Assembly: GCA_040226215.1 (NCBI GenBank)
Contig: JAVKFF010000234.1
Span: 1 to 45,577, forward strand
Origin: JAVKFF01 sp040226215
Lineage (GTDB): Bacteria > Pseudomonadota > Alphaproteobacteria > DSM-16000 > Inquilinaceae
Direction: 5' to 3'
DNA length: 45,577 nt
A program made the translations under genes and the position numbers. Shown piece after piece: positions 25,697 to 33,184 of this stretch (the first letter of the stretch is position 1; the number at the start of each line of letters is the position of its first letter). The notes beneath the pieces were generated by a model that was given only the letters and a program-made list of their open reading frames with translations, was not told the origin of the DNA and did not search any database.

Positions 25697-26506
25697 ATGA
25701 CCTGGCAGGCACAGGGCGGTTCCACGGGTGGCTCCCCCGCCGAGAACTACCAGCGCTTCTTCGTTCCGGCCATCGGTGCGCCGATGGCCGACGATCTTAT
25801 GGGCGTCGCGGACCTTCAGGCCGGAGAGCGAGTGCTCGACGTTGCCTGCGGTACCGGGGTGGTGACGCGGCTCGCGGCGCGGGATGTCGGCGCCGCGGGG
25901 GTGGTCGCCGGTCTCGATGTGAATCCCGGCATGCTTGCCGTTGCCCGGTCGCAGACACCGCAGGACCTGCCGGTCGAGTGGCACGAGGCCAGCGCCGAGG
26001 CCATGCCGTTCGCCGACGGGACATTCGACGTGGCGCTGTGTCAGATGGGGCTCCAGTTCGTGCCCAACAAGCTGGCGGCCTTGCGCGAAATGCGGCGGGT
26101 TCTGGATACCGACGGCCGGGTCGCCATCACCGTGCCCGGGCCAAGACCGCCCCTGTTCGCGGACATGTCCGAGGCCCTGGCCCGCCATCTGAACCCGGAC
26201 GCCGCATCGTTCGTCGATCATGTGTTCTCGATGCACGATTGCGATGAACTCGCCGAACTCTTGCGGGCAGCCGGCTTCCGGGGCATCGCCGTCAACGCGG
26301 CGACGAAGTCCGTTCTACTCCCGGCACCTGCCGACTTCCTGTGGCAGTACCTCAGCAGCACACCGCTCGCCGATGCGGTCGCCCAGGCCGGCGACGACAC
26401 CCGGGCCGCCATCACCTTCGATGTCTGCGCGCAGTGGCAGACCCATGTCGTCGACGATTCCCTGCCGCTGCAGGTCGGTATGATCACGGCAATTGCAGTG
26501 AAGTGA
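25697..26506 (+). CDS. Class I SAM-dependent methyltransferase
   Basis: The 269-residue protein has the Methyltransf_11/UbiE-like fold. Motif I is VLDVACGTGVVTRLAARDVG, followed by acidic GLDVNPGML. Motif II region reads EASAEAMPFADGTFDVALCQ and motif III is EMRRVLDTDGRVAITV. The start opens ENYQRFFVPAIGAPMADDLM, typical of small-molecule methyltransferases annotated near LuxR-TPR regulators. ATG 25697 is preferred because GGGAGG lies five bases upstream; ATG 25694 is just three bases earlier. The substrate cannot be inferred. It follows the regulator by 117 nt and is probably its target or operon partner. Confidence 0.9.
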   Translation: MTWQAQGGSTGGSPAENYQRFFVPAIGAPMADDLMGVADLQAGERVLDVACGTGVVTRLAARDVGAAGVVAGLDVNPGMLAVARSQTPQDLPVEWHEASAEAMPFADGTFDVALCQMGLQFVPNKLAALREMRRVLDTDGRVAITVPGPRPPLFADMSEALARHLNPDAASFVDHVFSMHDCDELAELLRAAGFRGIAVNAATKSVLLPAPADFLWQYLSSTPLADAVAQAGDDTRAAITFDVCAQWQTHVVDDSLPLQVGMITAIAVK

Positions 26507-26684
26507 CCCCGACTCCCGCAGTCACCGACCGGGAGTAGGTGCGCGAGCGCGTTCGGGCAAGCGCTGCCGCTGAACGCATTCATTCAGACCGGTGGAACTC
26601 ACCGGCCTTGCTTTCAGACCCGCCGAAATCCGGCCGTGCGTCCATGCGCCAGTATTCGCGCCAGATTGGTATGATCCCATGACG
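26507..26684. other. Non-coding stretch upstream of the inverted duplicate
   Basis: Nothing recognisable. It is the non-duplicated flank between the methyltransferase stop and the left end of the 335-bp repeat. No insertion-sequence end or target-site duplication is visible by eye. Confidence 0.4.
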
Positions 26685-27019
26685 GCCTGCGGGCCAAGCG
26701 CCCCCTCGACGTGCGCTCCATGGGCCTGATCAACGACCTCGCCGTGGACGGCGGCACGGTGCGGATGAACCTGGTGCTGACCGACCCGACCTGCCTGTTC
26801 GGTGGCGAGATCAGTGACGGCATCCGCACCGCGCTCCTGCAGTTGCCCGGTGTCGAGACGGTGGAGATCGGCTTCGACACGGCGGAGATCTGGACGCCCG
26901 ACCGGCTGGCGCCCGGGGTCCCGGAGGAATTCTGGCCAAGTCGCCCGCAACGGGGCGCCACGGCGCGATAACCAACGCATCAACAATCAAGCCCGGGAGG
27001 GAAACATGAAGGTCGATCG
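26685..27019 (+). repeat. 335-bp inverted repeat, left copy (partner 29951-30285)
   Basis: Read on the plus strand this matches the minus strand of 29951-30285 with about eight mismatches and no indel seen (about 97-98% identity by eye). It covers most of the DUF59 gene, the spacer with GGGAGG and the first bases of dctP. The two copies face each other across the TRAP operon. Both edges are sharp: homology begins at GCCTGCGGGCCAAGCG and stops after GGTCGATCG. Confidence 0.9.
26711..26971 (+). pseudogene. DUF59 gene fragment (5'-truncated duplicate)
   Basis: This frame repeats the last 86 residues of the DUF59 protein at 29999 (MGLINDLAVDGG, LVLTDPTCLFGGEISDGI, AEIWTPDRLAPG), with changes such as PGVREE to PGVPEE and WPRR to WPSR. 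The N-terminal part with the DPC motif is missing because the duplication starts inside the gene. No amidohydrolase precedes it and no ribosome-binding site fits, so it is called a relic. A shortened product from GTG 26711 cannot be excluded. Confidence 0.75.
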
Positions 27020-27056
27020 ACGGAGGGAACCGCCGCCAACCCCCAGGGCGCCTTGA
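27006..27056 (+). pseudogene. dctP 5' stub (duplicate, 16 codons)
   Basis: The duplicate carries the real dctP ribosome-binding site (GGGAGG) and start ATGAAGGTCGATCG. It then diverges and runs into TGA at 27054-27056 after 16 codons. It marks the right end of the left repeat copy. Confidence 0.75.
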
Positions 27057-27066
27057 GGGACGCCCG

Positions 27067-28341
27067 CTAGCCGACGAGCAGGAGCGAGATCTCGGGGACC
27101 GCGATGATGATCGCCAGGCCGATGAGCGAGGCGAGGACCAGCGGCAGCACGGCGCGCGCGATCTCCTCGAAGCTGACCCCGACCGTGCTGGCGGCGGCGA
27201 ACAGGTCGAGCCCCAGTGGCGGGGTGATCAGGCCGATCGCCAGGGCGACGGTGATGACGATGCCGAGATAGATCGGGTCGATGCCAAGCGCCGCCGCGCC
27301 CGGGGCCAGGAGCGGGACCAGGATGAAGTACATCGACACGCCGTCGAGCACGGTGCCGGCGACCAGGAAGATGACCGCGACCAGCACGACATACATCGTC
27401 GGCGTCTCCGCGAAGCCGACGACGAGGTCGGAGACGTCGTGCGCCCAGCCGGAGACCGAGACCAGCCAGGAGAAGATGGCGGCCGAGCCCAGCACCAGCA
27501 TGATCACGCCGGTGGCGATCCCGGTCTGCACCATGACCCGGTAGATGTCGCGCAGGCCGATCGAGCGGTAGACCACGGTGCCGACCAGCAGGGCATAGCC
27601 GACCGCGACGGCCGCCGCCTCGGTCACCGTGGTGAGGCCGAAATAGATGCCGCCGAGCACGACGACGGGCGAGATGGCGCCGAGGAAGGCGCCCGGCAGG
27701 AGGCGCAGAACCTCTCCCCGGCTTGGCGTCTGCGCCCGTGCCTCGCGCTTCTCGTAGCGCACGCCGCTGAGATAGGCGGCAGCGGTGTAGAGGAAGGCGA
27801 GCAGCAAGCCCGGCAGGATGCCGGCGATGAAGAGGCCGGAGATGGAGACGTCGCGGGTGATCAGCGCGTAGAGGATGTAGCCGCCCGAGGGCGGGATGAT
27901 GAGGCCGAGCGTGCCGCCGGCGGCCGCCATGGAGGCGGTGAAGCGGCGCGGATAGCCCTGCTTCTCCATCGGCCCGCTGAGGATCGCCGCGAGCGAAGCG
28001 GCTTCGGCCGGTCCGGAGCCGGTCATGCCGCCGAACATCACCGAGGAGATGCCGTCGACGCCGATCATGCCGCCGCGCACCCGGCGCAGCAGCACCATGC
28101 AGAGATCCATCAGCGGGTTGAGGATGCGGCTGTGCGCCAGCAGGAGGCCCGCCAGCACATAGAACGGTATGGCGATGATCAACTCCTGGTCCATCGCCCG
28201 GATGATCAGACTGCCGATCTGGGACAGCGGCTCGTCGATCGCCACGAAGCCGGCGACCGAGGCGATGCCGATGGCAAACGCGATCGGCGTGCCGATGACG
28301 ATGGTGCCGATGAAGGCGATGAGGACGACGGCGACGGACAT
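27067..28341 (-). CDS. dctM: TRAP transporter large permease (DctM)
   Basis: This 424-residue protein is the 12-helix large subunit of TRAP transporters. It has the N-terminal LIAFIGTIVIGTPIAFAIGI, the family stretch SVMFGGMTGSGPAEAASLAA, IIPPSGGYILYALITRD, and a C-terminal block with GLITPPLGLDLFAAAST. It forms the sodium-driven channel with DctQ and receives ligand from DctP. ATG 28341 overlaps the dctQ stop as ATGA; the frame continues further upstream but only through dctQ's shadow. It is the last gene of the operon aldehyde dehydrogenase, amidohydrolase, DUF59, dctP, dctQ, dctM. The stop is just beside the inverted duplicate. Confidence 0.94.
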   Translation of the reverse strand: MSVAVVLIAFIGTIVIGTPIAFAIGIASVAGFVAIDEPLSQIGSLIIRAMDQELIIAIPFYVLAGLLLAHSRILNPLMDLCMVLLRRVRGGMIGVDGISSVMFGGMTGSGPAEAASLAAILSGPMEKQGYPRRFTASMAAAGGTLGLIIPPSGGYILYALITRDVSISGLFIAGILPGLLLAFLYTAAAYLSGVRYEKREARAQTPSRGEVLRLLPGAFLGAISPVVVLGGIYFGLTTVTEAAAVAVGYALLVGTVVYRSIGLRDIYRVMVQTGIATGVIMLVLGSAAIFSWLVSVSGWAHDVSDLVVGFAETPTMYVVLVAVIFLVAGTVLDGVSMYFILVPLLAPGAAALGIDPIYLGIVITVALAIGLITPPLGLDLFAAASTVGVSFEEIARAVLPLVLASLIGLAIIIAVPEISLLLVG

Positions 28342-28955
28342 CACATTCCCCGCTGGGCGACGCGGGTTTCGTCCGCCGTCCCGGCGCGGCGATTGAGTAC
28401 CGGCCCGGTCAGCAGGAAAAGGGCCATGTGCACGATGCCCAGCGCCGCGCCCACCGGCAGGGCGAGCGTGATCAGGTAACGCGGGAACTCCATCGCCGAG
28501 GTGGTGACTCCGCTGGCCATCTGGCGCCCGACCAGTTCGCCGCCCGCCCATACGAGGATCGCCAGGAAGGCGATGATCAGGCAGTGCGAGGCGGCGGTGA
28601 CCACGCGTCTGGCCGTCGCCGGGATGCGGTCGCGGATCAGGGTCATGCCGATATGGCGGCCGCGATAGAGGGCCGCCGCGGCGCCGAGCAGGCCGACCCA
28701 GGGGATCAGGCCGACGGCGAGGTCGGAGAGAAAGCCAAGGCTGAGCGGCCGGATGTAGCGCGAGAGGATGACCAGCGTCATGCAGCCCAGCATGACCGTC
28801 ATGGCGGCGACGAGGCAGGCCTCCTCGACCCGGTAGACGATCCGGTTCAGACGGGTCAGCCGGTCGGCGACACGGTCGAGAAACCGTGCCGCCGCGCCCG
28901 TGCTGTCGGTCGCACCGGTGCCGTGACGGTCTGCCTTGTCGATCGCTTCGGACAT
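28341..28955 (-). CDS. dctQ: TRAP transporter small permease (DctQ)
   Basis: The 204-residue protein has a polar N-terminus of about 45 residues and four membrane helices typical of DctQ: VEEACLVAAMTVMLGCMTLV, a second with FLSDLAVGLIPWVGLLGAAAA followed by the signature LYRGRHIGMTLI, a third at about LIIAFLAILVWAGGEL, and a fourth with LALPVGAALGIVHMALF. It should be the membrane partner of DctM. It starts 1 nt after the dctP stop and overlaps dctM by four bases, so the three are coupled. Confidence 0.92.
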   Translation of the reverse strand: MSEAIDKADRHGTGATDSTGAAARFLDRVADRLTRLNRIVYRVEEACLVAAMTVMLGCMTLVILSRYIRPLSLGFLSDLAVGLIPWVGLLGAAAALYRGRHIGMTLIRDRIPATARRVVTAASHCLIIAFLAILVWAGGELVGRQMASGVTTSAMEFPRYLITLALPVGAALGIVHMALFLLTGPVLNRRAGTADETRVAQRGM

Positions 28956-28956
28956 C

Positions 28957-29964
28957 CTATGGCAGGAAGGGTTCGATCACCTCGGCGCCCAGCCGCTCGG
29001 TCCAGACATCATAGACCGGCTGTATGGCCTCCTTGAAGGCGGCGATCTCCGCATCGGTGAGGAACGTCACCTCCTCGAACAGCCCCTCCGCCTGATACCG
29101 CTCCAGAAGCTCCTCGTCGACGCGGATGATCTCCTCGCGGTGCCAGTTGGCGGCGTTCACCGCCTCCTCGCGAAAGATCTGCTGCTGCTCCGCGGAGAGC
29201 TGGTTCCAGCTGTCCTGGTTGAAAGCGAAGGTGAGCGCCGAGTTGGAGTAGTTCCAGATCGTCAGGTAGTCCTGGTATTCGTAGAGCCGGCCGGCCTCGA
29301 TGATGTTGGTCGGGTTCTCCTGCCCGTCCACCACGCCGGTCTCCAGTGCGCCGATCAGCTCGCCGAACGGCATCGAGGTGGTGTTGACGTTGAGCGCGTC
29401 CCAGACATCCTGGTAAAGCGGCGAGCCCGGCATGCGGATGGTCAGCCCCTCGATGTCGTCCACCGTGCGCACCGGCCTGACCGAATTGGTCAGCTGGCGG
29501 AAGCCGCCCATCGACGAGGCTTCTGGAATGCCGACGACGCCGAGGTTCTCGAAGGCCGAGGCCCACAGTTCCTGCCCCGGACCGTCGAGGATCGCGTAGT
29601 ACTGCTCGGCGTTGGCGGCCTGGAAGGGCAGCGAGAAGACGTTCAGCCGGTCGTCGAAGACCGACAGCGGCTGGCTGTTCACCACCGCGCCGTCGACCGT
29701 GCCGGCCTGGATGTTCTCGAACTGGGTGACCGTGTCGCGGCTGAGTTCGGAGTTGGCGAAGATCTGGATCTCGACATCGCCGTTGGTGCGCTCGGCCACC
29801 GTGTCGGCGAAGCGGACATAGATCTGGCTCCACAGGAAGCTCATGCCCACCGGGCTTTCCATGCGCAGGCTCACCTCCTGCGCGGCGGCGGGCGCGGCGG
29901 CCACGCCGGCGGCCACCAGCATGGCGCTGACCGCGACGGCACTCTTGAGACGATCGACCTTCAT
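28957..29964 (-). CDS. dctP: TRAP transporter substrate-binding protein (DctP)
   Basis: This 335-residue periplasmic protein has a signal peptide (KSAVAVSAMLVAAGVAAAPAAAQ) and the DctP fold: VAERTNGDVEIQIFANSEL, VQ-like region AGTVDGAVVNSQPL, GFRQLTNSVRPV (with the family's ligand-contacting Arg region), and MPFGELIGALETGVVDGQENP. The latter block is near-universal in DctP proteins. ATG 29964 has GGGAGG seven bases upstream; the longer frame upstream is the shadow of the DUF59 gene. The ligand is probably an organic acid used by the amidohydrolase or aldehyde dehydrogenase upstream. Its first 14 bases and leader are duplicated at 26999-27019. Confidence 0.94.
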   Translation of the reverse strand: MKVDRLKSAVAVSAMLVAAGVAAAPAAAQEVSLRMESPVGMSFLWSQIYVRFADTVAERTNGDVEIQIFANSELSRDTVTQFENIQAGTVDGAVVNSQPLSVFDDRLNVFSLPFQAANAEQYYAILDGPGQELWASAFENLGVVGIPEASSMGGFRQLTNSVRPVRTVDDIEGLTIRMPGSPLYQDVWDALNVNTTSMPFGELIGALETGVVDGQENPTNIIEAGRLYEYQDYLTIWNYSNSALTFAFNQDSWNQLSAEQQQIFREEAVNAANWHREEIIRVDEELLERYQAEGLFEEVTFLTDAEIAAFKEAIQPVYDVWTERLGAEVIEPFLP

Positions 29965-30285
29965 GTTTCCCTCCCGGGCTTGATTGTTGATGCGTTGGTT
30001 ATCGCGCCGTGGCGCCCCGTTGCGGGCGACGTGGCCAGAATTCCTCCCGGACCCCGGGCGCCAGCCGGTCGGGCGTCCAGATCTCCGCCGTGTCGAAGCC
30101 GATCTCCACCGTCTCGACACCGGGCAACTGCAGGAGCGCGGTGCGGATGCCGTCACTGATCTCGCCGCCGAACAGGCAGGTCGGATCGGTCAGCACCAGG
30201 TTCATCCGCACCGTGCCGCCGTCCACCGCGAGGTCGTTGATCAGGCCCATGGACAGCACGTCGAGTGGGCGCTTGGCCCGCAGGC
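29951..30285 (-). repeat. 335-bp inverted repeat, right (parental) copy
   Basis: This copy lies within intact genes (DUF59 C-terminal part, spacer, dctP start) and is therefore the likely source of the relic at 26685-27019. Confidence 0.9.
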
Positions 30286-30364
30286 TGCAGGGATCGGCGA
30301 CCTTCCGCAGCTGGTCCTGCACCGCCGCCATGGTCACGCCGCCGGCAGGATCGTCACGAGGCAT
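29999..30364 (-). CDS. DUF59 (MIP18/PaaD/SufT-like) metal-sulfur assembly family protein
   Basis: The 121-residue protein matches the MIP18-family domain: VADPCSLRAKRPLDVLSMGL, INDLAVDGGTVRMNLVLTDP, TCLFGGEISDGIRTALLQLP, GVETVEIGF, and AEIWTPDRL. The conserved Cys of T.P.C is present; the usual DPE reads DPC. Family members (PaaD, SufT, CIAO2) help place Fe-S clusters or metals in target enzymes. ATG 30364 has GGAGGTG five bases upstream and overlaps the amidohydrolase stop by 11 nt, so it is coupled to that enzyme. A paralogue sits in the same relation to the second amidohydrolase at 39915. A role in metallating the amidohydrolase or the Rieske oxygenase is inference. Confidence 0.87.
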   Translation of the reverse strand: MPRDDPAGGVTMAAVQDQLRKVADPCSLRAKRPLDVLSMGLINDLAVDGGTVRMNLVLTDPTCLFGGEISDGIRTALLQLPGVETVEIGFDTAEIWTPDRLAPGVREEFWPRRPQRGATAR

Positions 30365-31463
30365 GGCGCACCTCCGAGACCAGGCTCGGCGCGCTGTGCT
30401 TGCCGCGCACGATGCTCCATGGCGGCCGCAGCCCCTCGGTCTTCTTGATGACGTCCCAACGATCGCCCTCCAGCTCCTTCAGGCGCCGGGCGGGATCGAT
30501 GTCGTGCAGCTTCAGCATGTTGCCGCCCAGGATCTTCAGCTTGTCCTCGTCGCTGAGCGGCGCGATGCCCCAGCCCTCCAGGATGTCGTCGGGGAACTGG
30601 AAGCTGGCGAACTTCTCCAGCGCCGGACGGGAATGCTGGGTCGAGCAGGAATCGGCGAAGATCAGCTTGTCGACCGAGCCCCAGTGAAGGAGCATCGCCA
30701 TGGCCTCGGCGAACAGGCGCTCGTGGTTGATGAGGTAGCTCCAGGTCGTCTCCAGCGTGCCGTAGACATTGGGGAAGCGGCCGAGCATCAGCGAGGTCTC
30801 CTCCACGAAGGCGAGACCGGCATGCACGACCTGGAAGTTGATCTCCGGGAAGGCGGCCGCGGCCCCCTCCACATCGTCGACGCGGAAGGGCGTGATCGTC
30901 GTCGGGCCGAAGGGATGGGCCTTGTGGACGGCGATGTTCCTGATGCCGAGCTCAAGCGCCTTCTCGTAGAGAGGGAAGGCCTCTTTCGGGCTGTCCATGC
31001 GCCACTCCAGCGTGCGGCCCTCGTAGAGCATGGAGGGATAGAACTTGAAGCCGTCGGCGCCCTGGGCGACCTGATCCTCCATGTCCCGCGCGGCGTTCGG
31101 CAGGTCGGTGAAGTTGATCCGGCCGTAGAGCAGGACGCGATTGGGATTGCGCTTCTTCAGCTCGACCCCTTTCTCGAAGCGGGTCAGGCCGTCCTTGAAG
31201 AAGTCGAAGATCGGCGTGGAGTGGTAGACGCCCATCTGGCACTGGCTCTCGGCGAACAGCGCGTGCTCGACCGTTTCCACGTCGTGATCGCGAAGATACT
31301 CCTCCGGGCTCTGACGGAACTCGTTGTCGGGCGAGAACTTGCGGTGATAGAGCCAGATGCGGTCGCGGAACTGCGCGGCCACGGGCATGTCGGTGAGGTT
31401 CGACTTCTCCCCGTTCAGCGCGTGCACCACGCCGTTGACGATCATCTTGTCGTTCAGGTCCAT
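30354..31463 (-). CDS. PF04909-type amidohydrolase, DUF59-linked (copy 1)
   Basis: This 369-residue protein belongs to the amidohydrolase-2 group but is unusual. The N-terminal metal motif reads VNGVVHALN, keeping one His but lacking the acidic or second His of DxH/HxH. Later ligand candidates are present: His in AVHKAHPFG, His in FQVVHAGLAF, Asp in LIFADSCSTQHSRP. Long shared blocks (SPEEYLRDHDVE, HALFAES, FFKDGL, GADGFKFYP, EGRTLEWRMD) make it a clear paralogue of the protein at 38821. It could be a decarboxylase or hydrolase of an aromatic or ring-cleavage acid. It sits between an aldehyde dehydrogenase and a DUF59 gene, and is followed by a TRAP system. Confidence 0.82.
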   Translation of the reverse strand: MDLNDKMIVNGVVHALNGEKSNLTDMPVAAQFRDRIWLYHRKFSPDNEFRQSPEEYLRDHDVETVEHALFAESQCQMGVYHSTPIFDFFKDGLTRFEKGVELKKRNPNRVLLYGRINFTDLPNAARDMEDQVAQGADGFKFYPSMLYEGRTLEWRMDSPKEAFPLYEKALELGIRNIAVHKAHPFGPTTITPFRVDDVEGAAAAFPEINFQVVHAGLAFVEETSLMLGRFPNVYGTLETTWSYLINHERLFAEAMAMLLHWGSVDKLIFADSCSTQHSRPALEKFASFQFPDDILEGWGIAPLSDEDKLKILGGNMLKLHDIDPARRLKELEGDRWDVIKKTEGLRPPWSIVRGKHSAPSLVSEVRHAS

Positions 31464-31533
31464 CCTCGGGTTCCCTCTCCCATTGTCGCGTCACCGTCCC
31501 GGCACCCGGCCGGCCACGGGGTCGCCGCGGCGT

Positions 31534-33024
31534 TCAGCGCGGCGCGATCGTCACGTTCACGTTCTTCTGCTCGGTGTAGGACAGCAGCTCCTCCAGGCAC
31601 TCCTCGCGGCCGATGCCGGACTGGCCGACACCGCCGAACGGCGCGCCGAGGAAGTGGTCGGAGGCGTTGTTGACCCAGACATAGCCGGCGCGGATGTCGT
31701 CGACGGCCCGGAAGGCCGTGTCGAGGTCGCGCGTCCAGACCGATGCGGTCAAGCCGAGACCGAGGCCGTTCACCACCTCGATCAGCCGGTCATACTGGGA
31801 CCAGCGCATCACCGAGAGCACGGGCCCGAAGATTTCCTCCCGGGCGACAGGCATCTCCGGCGTGACGTCGGCGAACAGCGTCGGGCGCACGAAGAAGCCT
31901 TGCGCCAGGGCGCCGGCCAGTCGCACCGGACCGCCGGTCACCAGGCGCGCGCCCGCGCGCTCGCCAAGGTCGATATAGCGCCGCACCTTGTCGAACTGCG
32001 CGCGGCTCGAAAGGCAGCCCATCTCGGTGTCGGGGTCGGCCGGGTCGCCGAGCGTGACGGCCTCGAAGGCGCGCGCGAGGCCGTCGACGACCTGCCCGTA
32101 GTGGTCGTCATGAACCAGCACCCGGCTGGTCGAACCGCAGGACTGGCCCGCCGTCCAGCCGAGGTTCATGCCCTTCACCGCGCCGGCGATCGCCGCCTCG
32201 ACATCGGCATCGGGGAAGATCACCAGGGCGTTCTTGCCGCCGAGCTCGAGCGACATGCGCTTCAGCGTCGACGCGGCGCCGCGCATCACCGCCCGCCCCG
32301 TCTCCACCGAACCGATCAGGCTGACATTGCCGATGCCGGGGTGGGCGGTGATCGCCTCGCCCAGATCCCGTCCGCCGTTCAGCACGTTGAGCACGCCGGC
32401 GGGGAACAGGTCGCCGATCAGTTCCGCCATGCGCAGGGCGGACAGCGGCGTCTCCTCGGACGGCTTCAGGATGACGGCGTTGCCGGCGACGATCGGCGCG
32501 GCGATCTTGGCGCAGGCGAACATCAGCGGGTGGTTGAACGGCACCAGCCGGGCCACCACGCCGATCGGCTCCCGCTTGACGTAGTTGAGCTGACCGCCGC
32601 CGGCGGGGATGGTCTCCCCCTTGATCTCGGTCGCGAGCCCGGCGAAGAACTCCATCAGCGTGGCGCCGAGTTCGACGTCGAACAGCATACCCTTCAGCGG
32701 GTTGCCGCTGTCCAGCGCGTCGAGCCGGGCGAGTTCGTCCTTGTGTGCCCGGATCCGACGCGCGGCTTCGCGCAGGGCTTGAGTGCGTTGCAGCGGCCTG
32801 GTCCGGCGCCAGTCGGCCTGTGCGGCGACCGCCGCGGTCACGGCGCGGTCGAGGTCGGCGACACCGGCGCCGTCGACCCGCGCCAGCAGCGCGCCGGTCG
32901 CCGGGTTGCGGCTCTCGATGACGGTGCCGTCCGTCGAGGCGTGCCATTGGCCGCCGTGGAACAGCCTGGTCGGCCCTTGGACATCCGGGGCCTGGTCGGT
33001 GACGACACCGGCAGGTTGGACCAT
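31534..33024 (-). CDS. Aldehyde dehydrogenase
   Basis: This 496-residue protein has the full ALDH fold: NHPLMFACAKIAAPIVAGNA, the catalytic Glu in MSLELGGKNALV, the catalytic Cys in WTAGQSCGSTSRV, and EEIFGPVLSV near the C-terminus. It resembles betaine/semialdehyde-type NAD(P)-dependent enzymes oxidising an aldehyde to an acid. ATG 33024 is preceded by GGGAGAAG. It is the first gene of the leftward operon and lies about 60 nt downstream of a promoter of the form TTGACA-18-TTAATA with an operator just upstream. The acid product may be the substrate of the downstream amidohydrolase; that order is inference. Confidence 0.92.
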   Translation of the reverse strand: MVQPAGVVTDQAPDVQGPTRLFHGGQWHASTDGTVIESRNPATGALLARVDGAGVADLDRAVTAAVAAQADWRRTRPLQRTQALREAARRIRAHKDELARLDALDSGNPLKGMLFDVELGATLMEFFAGLATEIKGETIPAGGGQLNYVKREPIGVVARLVPFNHPLMFACAKIAAPIVAGNAVILKPSEETPLSALRMAELIGDLFPAGVLNVLNGGRDLGEAITAHPGIGNVSLIGSVETGRAVMRGAASTLKRMSLELGGKNALVIFPDADVEAAIAGAVKGMNLGWTAGQSCGSTSRVLVHDDHYGQVVDGLARAFEAVTLGDPADPDTEMGCLSSRAQFDKVRRYIDLGERAGARLVTGGPVRLAGALAQGFFVRPTLFADVTPEMPVAREEIFGPVLSVMRWSQYDRLIEVVNGLGLGLTASVWTRDLDTAFRAVDDIRAGYVWVNNASDHFLGAPFGGVGQSGIGREECLEELLSYTEQKNVNVTIAPR

Positions 33025-33086
33025 GTGGTTTCTTCTCCCGTCGTGGGTGGGTCAGACCGGCTTCGCGGCTCCTCGCGCCCCAACAA

Positions 33087-33126
33087 CTTCGATGTCTATT
33101 AAGATGTCGGGCCCGAAGGCTGTCAA
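33087..33126 (-). promoter_or_regulatory. Promoter of the aldehyde dehydrogenase operon
   Basis: On the minus strand TTGACA (33126-33121), an 18-nt spacer and TTAATA (33102-33097) form a strong sigma70-type promoter. It is followed directly by GACATCGAAG (33096-33087), nearly the same element as after the promoter at 38532. About 60 nt separate it from the start codon. Confidence 0.75.
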
Positions 33127-33149
33127 ACTAAAATTAGATATCTTAGTTT
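33125..33149 (-). promoter_or_regulatory. GATATC-centred operator upstream of the ALDH promoter
   Basis: On the minus strand this contains TAAGATATCTAATTT (33145-33131), identical over 15 bp to the site at 38513, and 4 nt before TTGACAGCC in both places. Outer arms AAACTAA/TTAGTTT add a longer dyad. Candidate site for the MarR protein at 37775. Confidence 0.7.
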
Positions 33150-33184
33150 CTGCCGGGCGACCCGGCCGCTCTCCCTCGTCATCG

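Noticed and set aside
26711..26971. Left DUF59 copy as a functional third gene
   Set aside because: It lacks the N-terminal DPC region and a partner enzyme, and its ends coincide with the edges of a duplicated segment.
29965..30156. 64-residue extension of DctP
   Set aside because: It is the shadow of the DUF59 gene; the signal peptide and ribosome-binding site fix the start at 29964.
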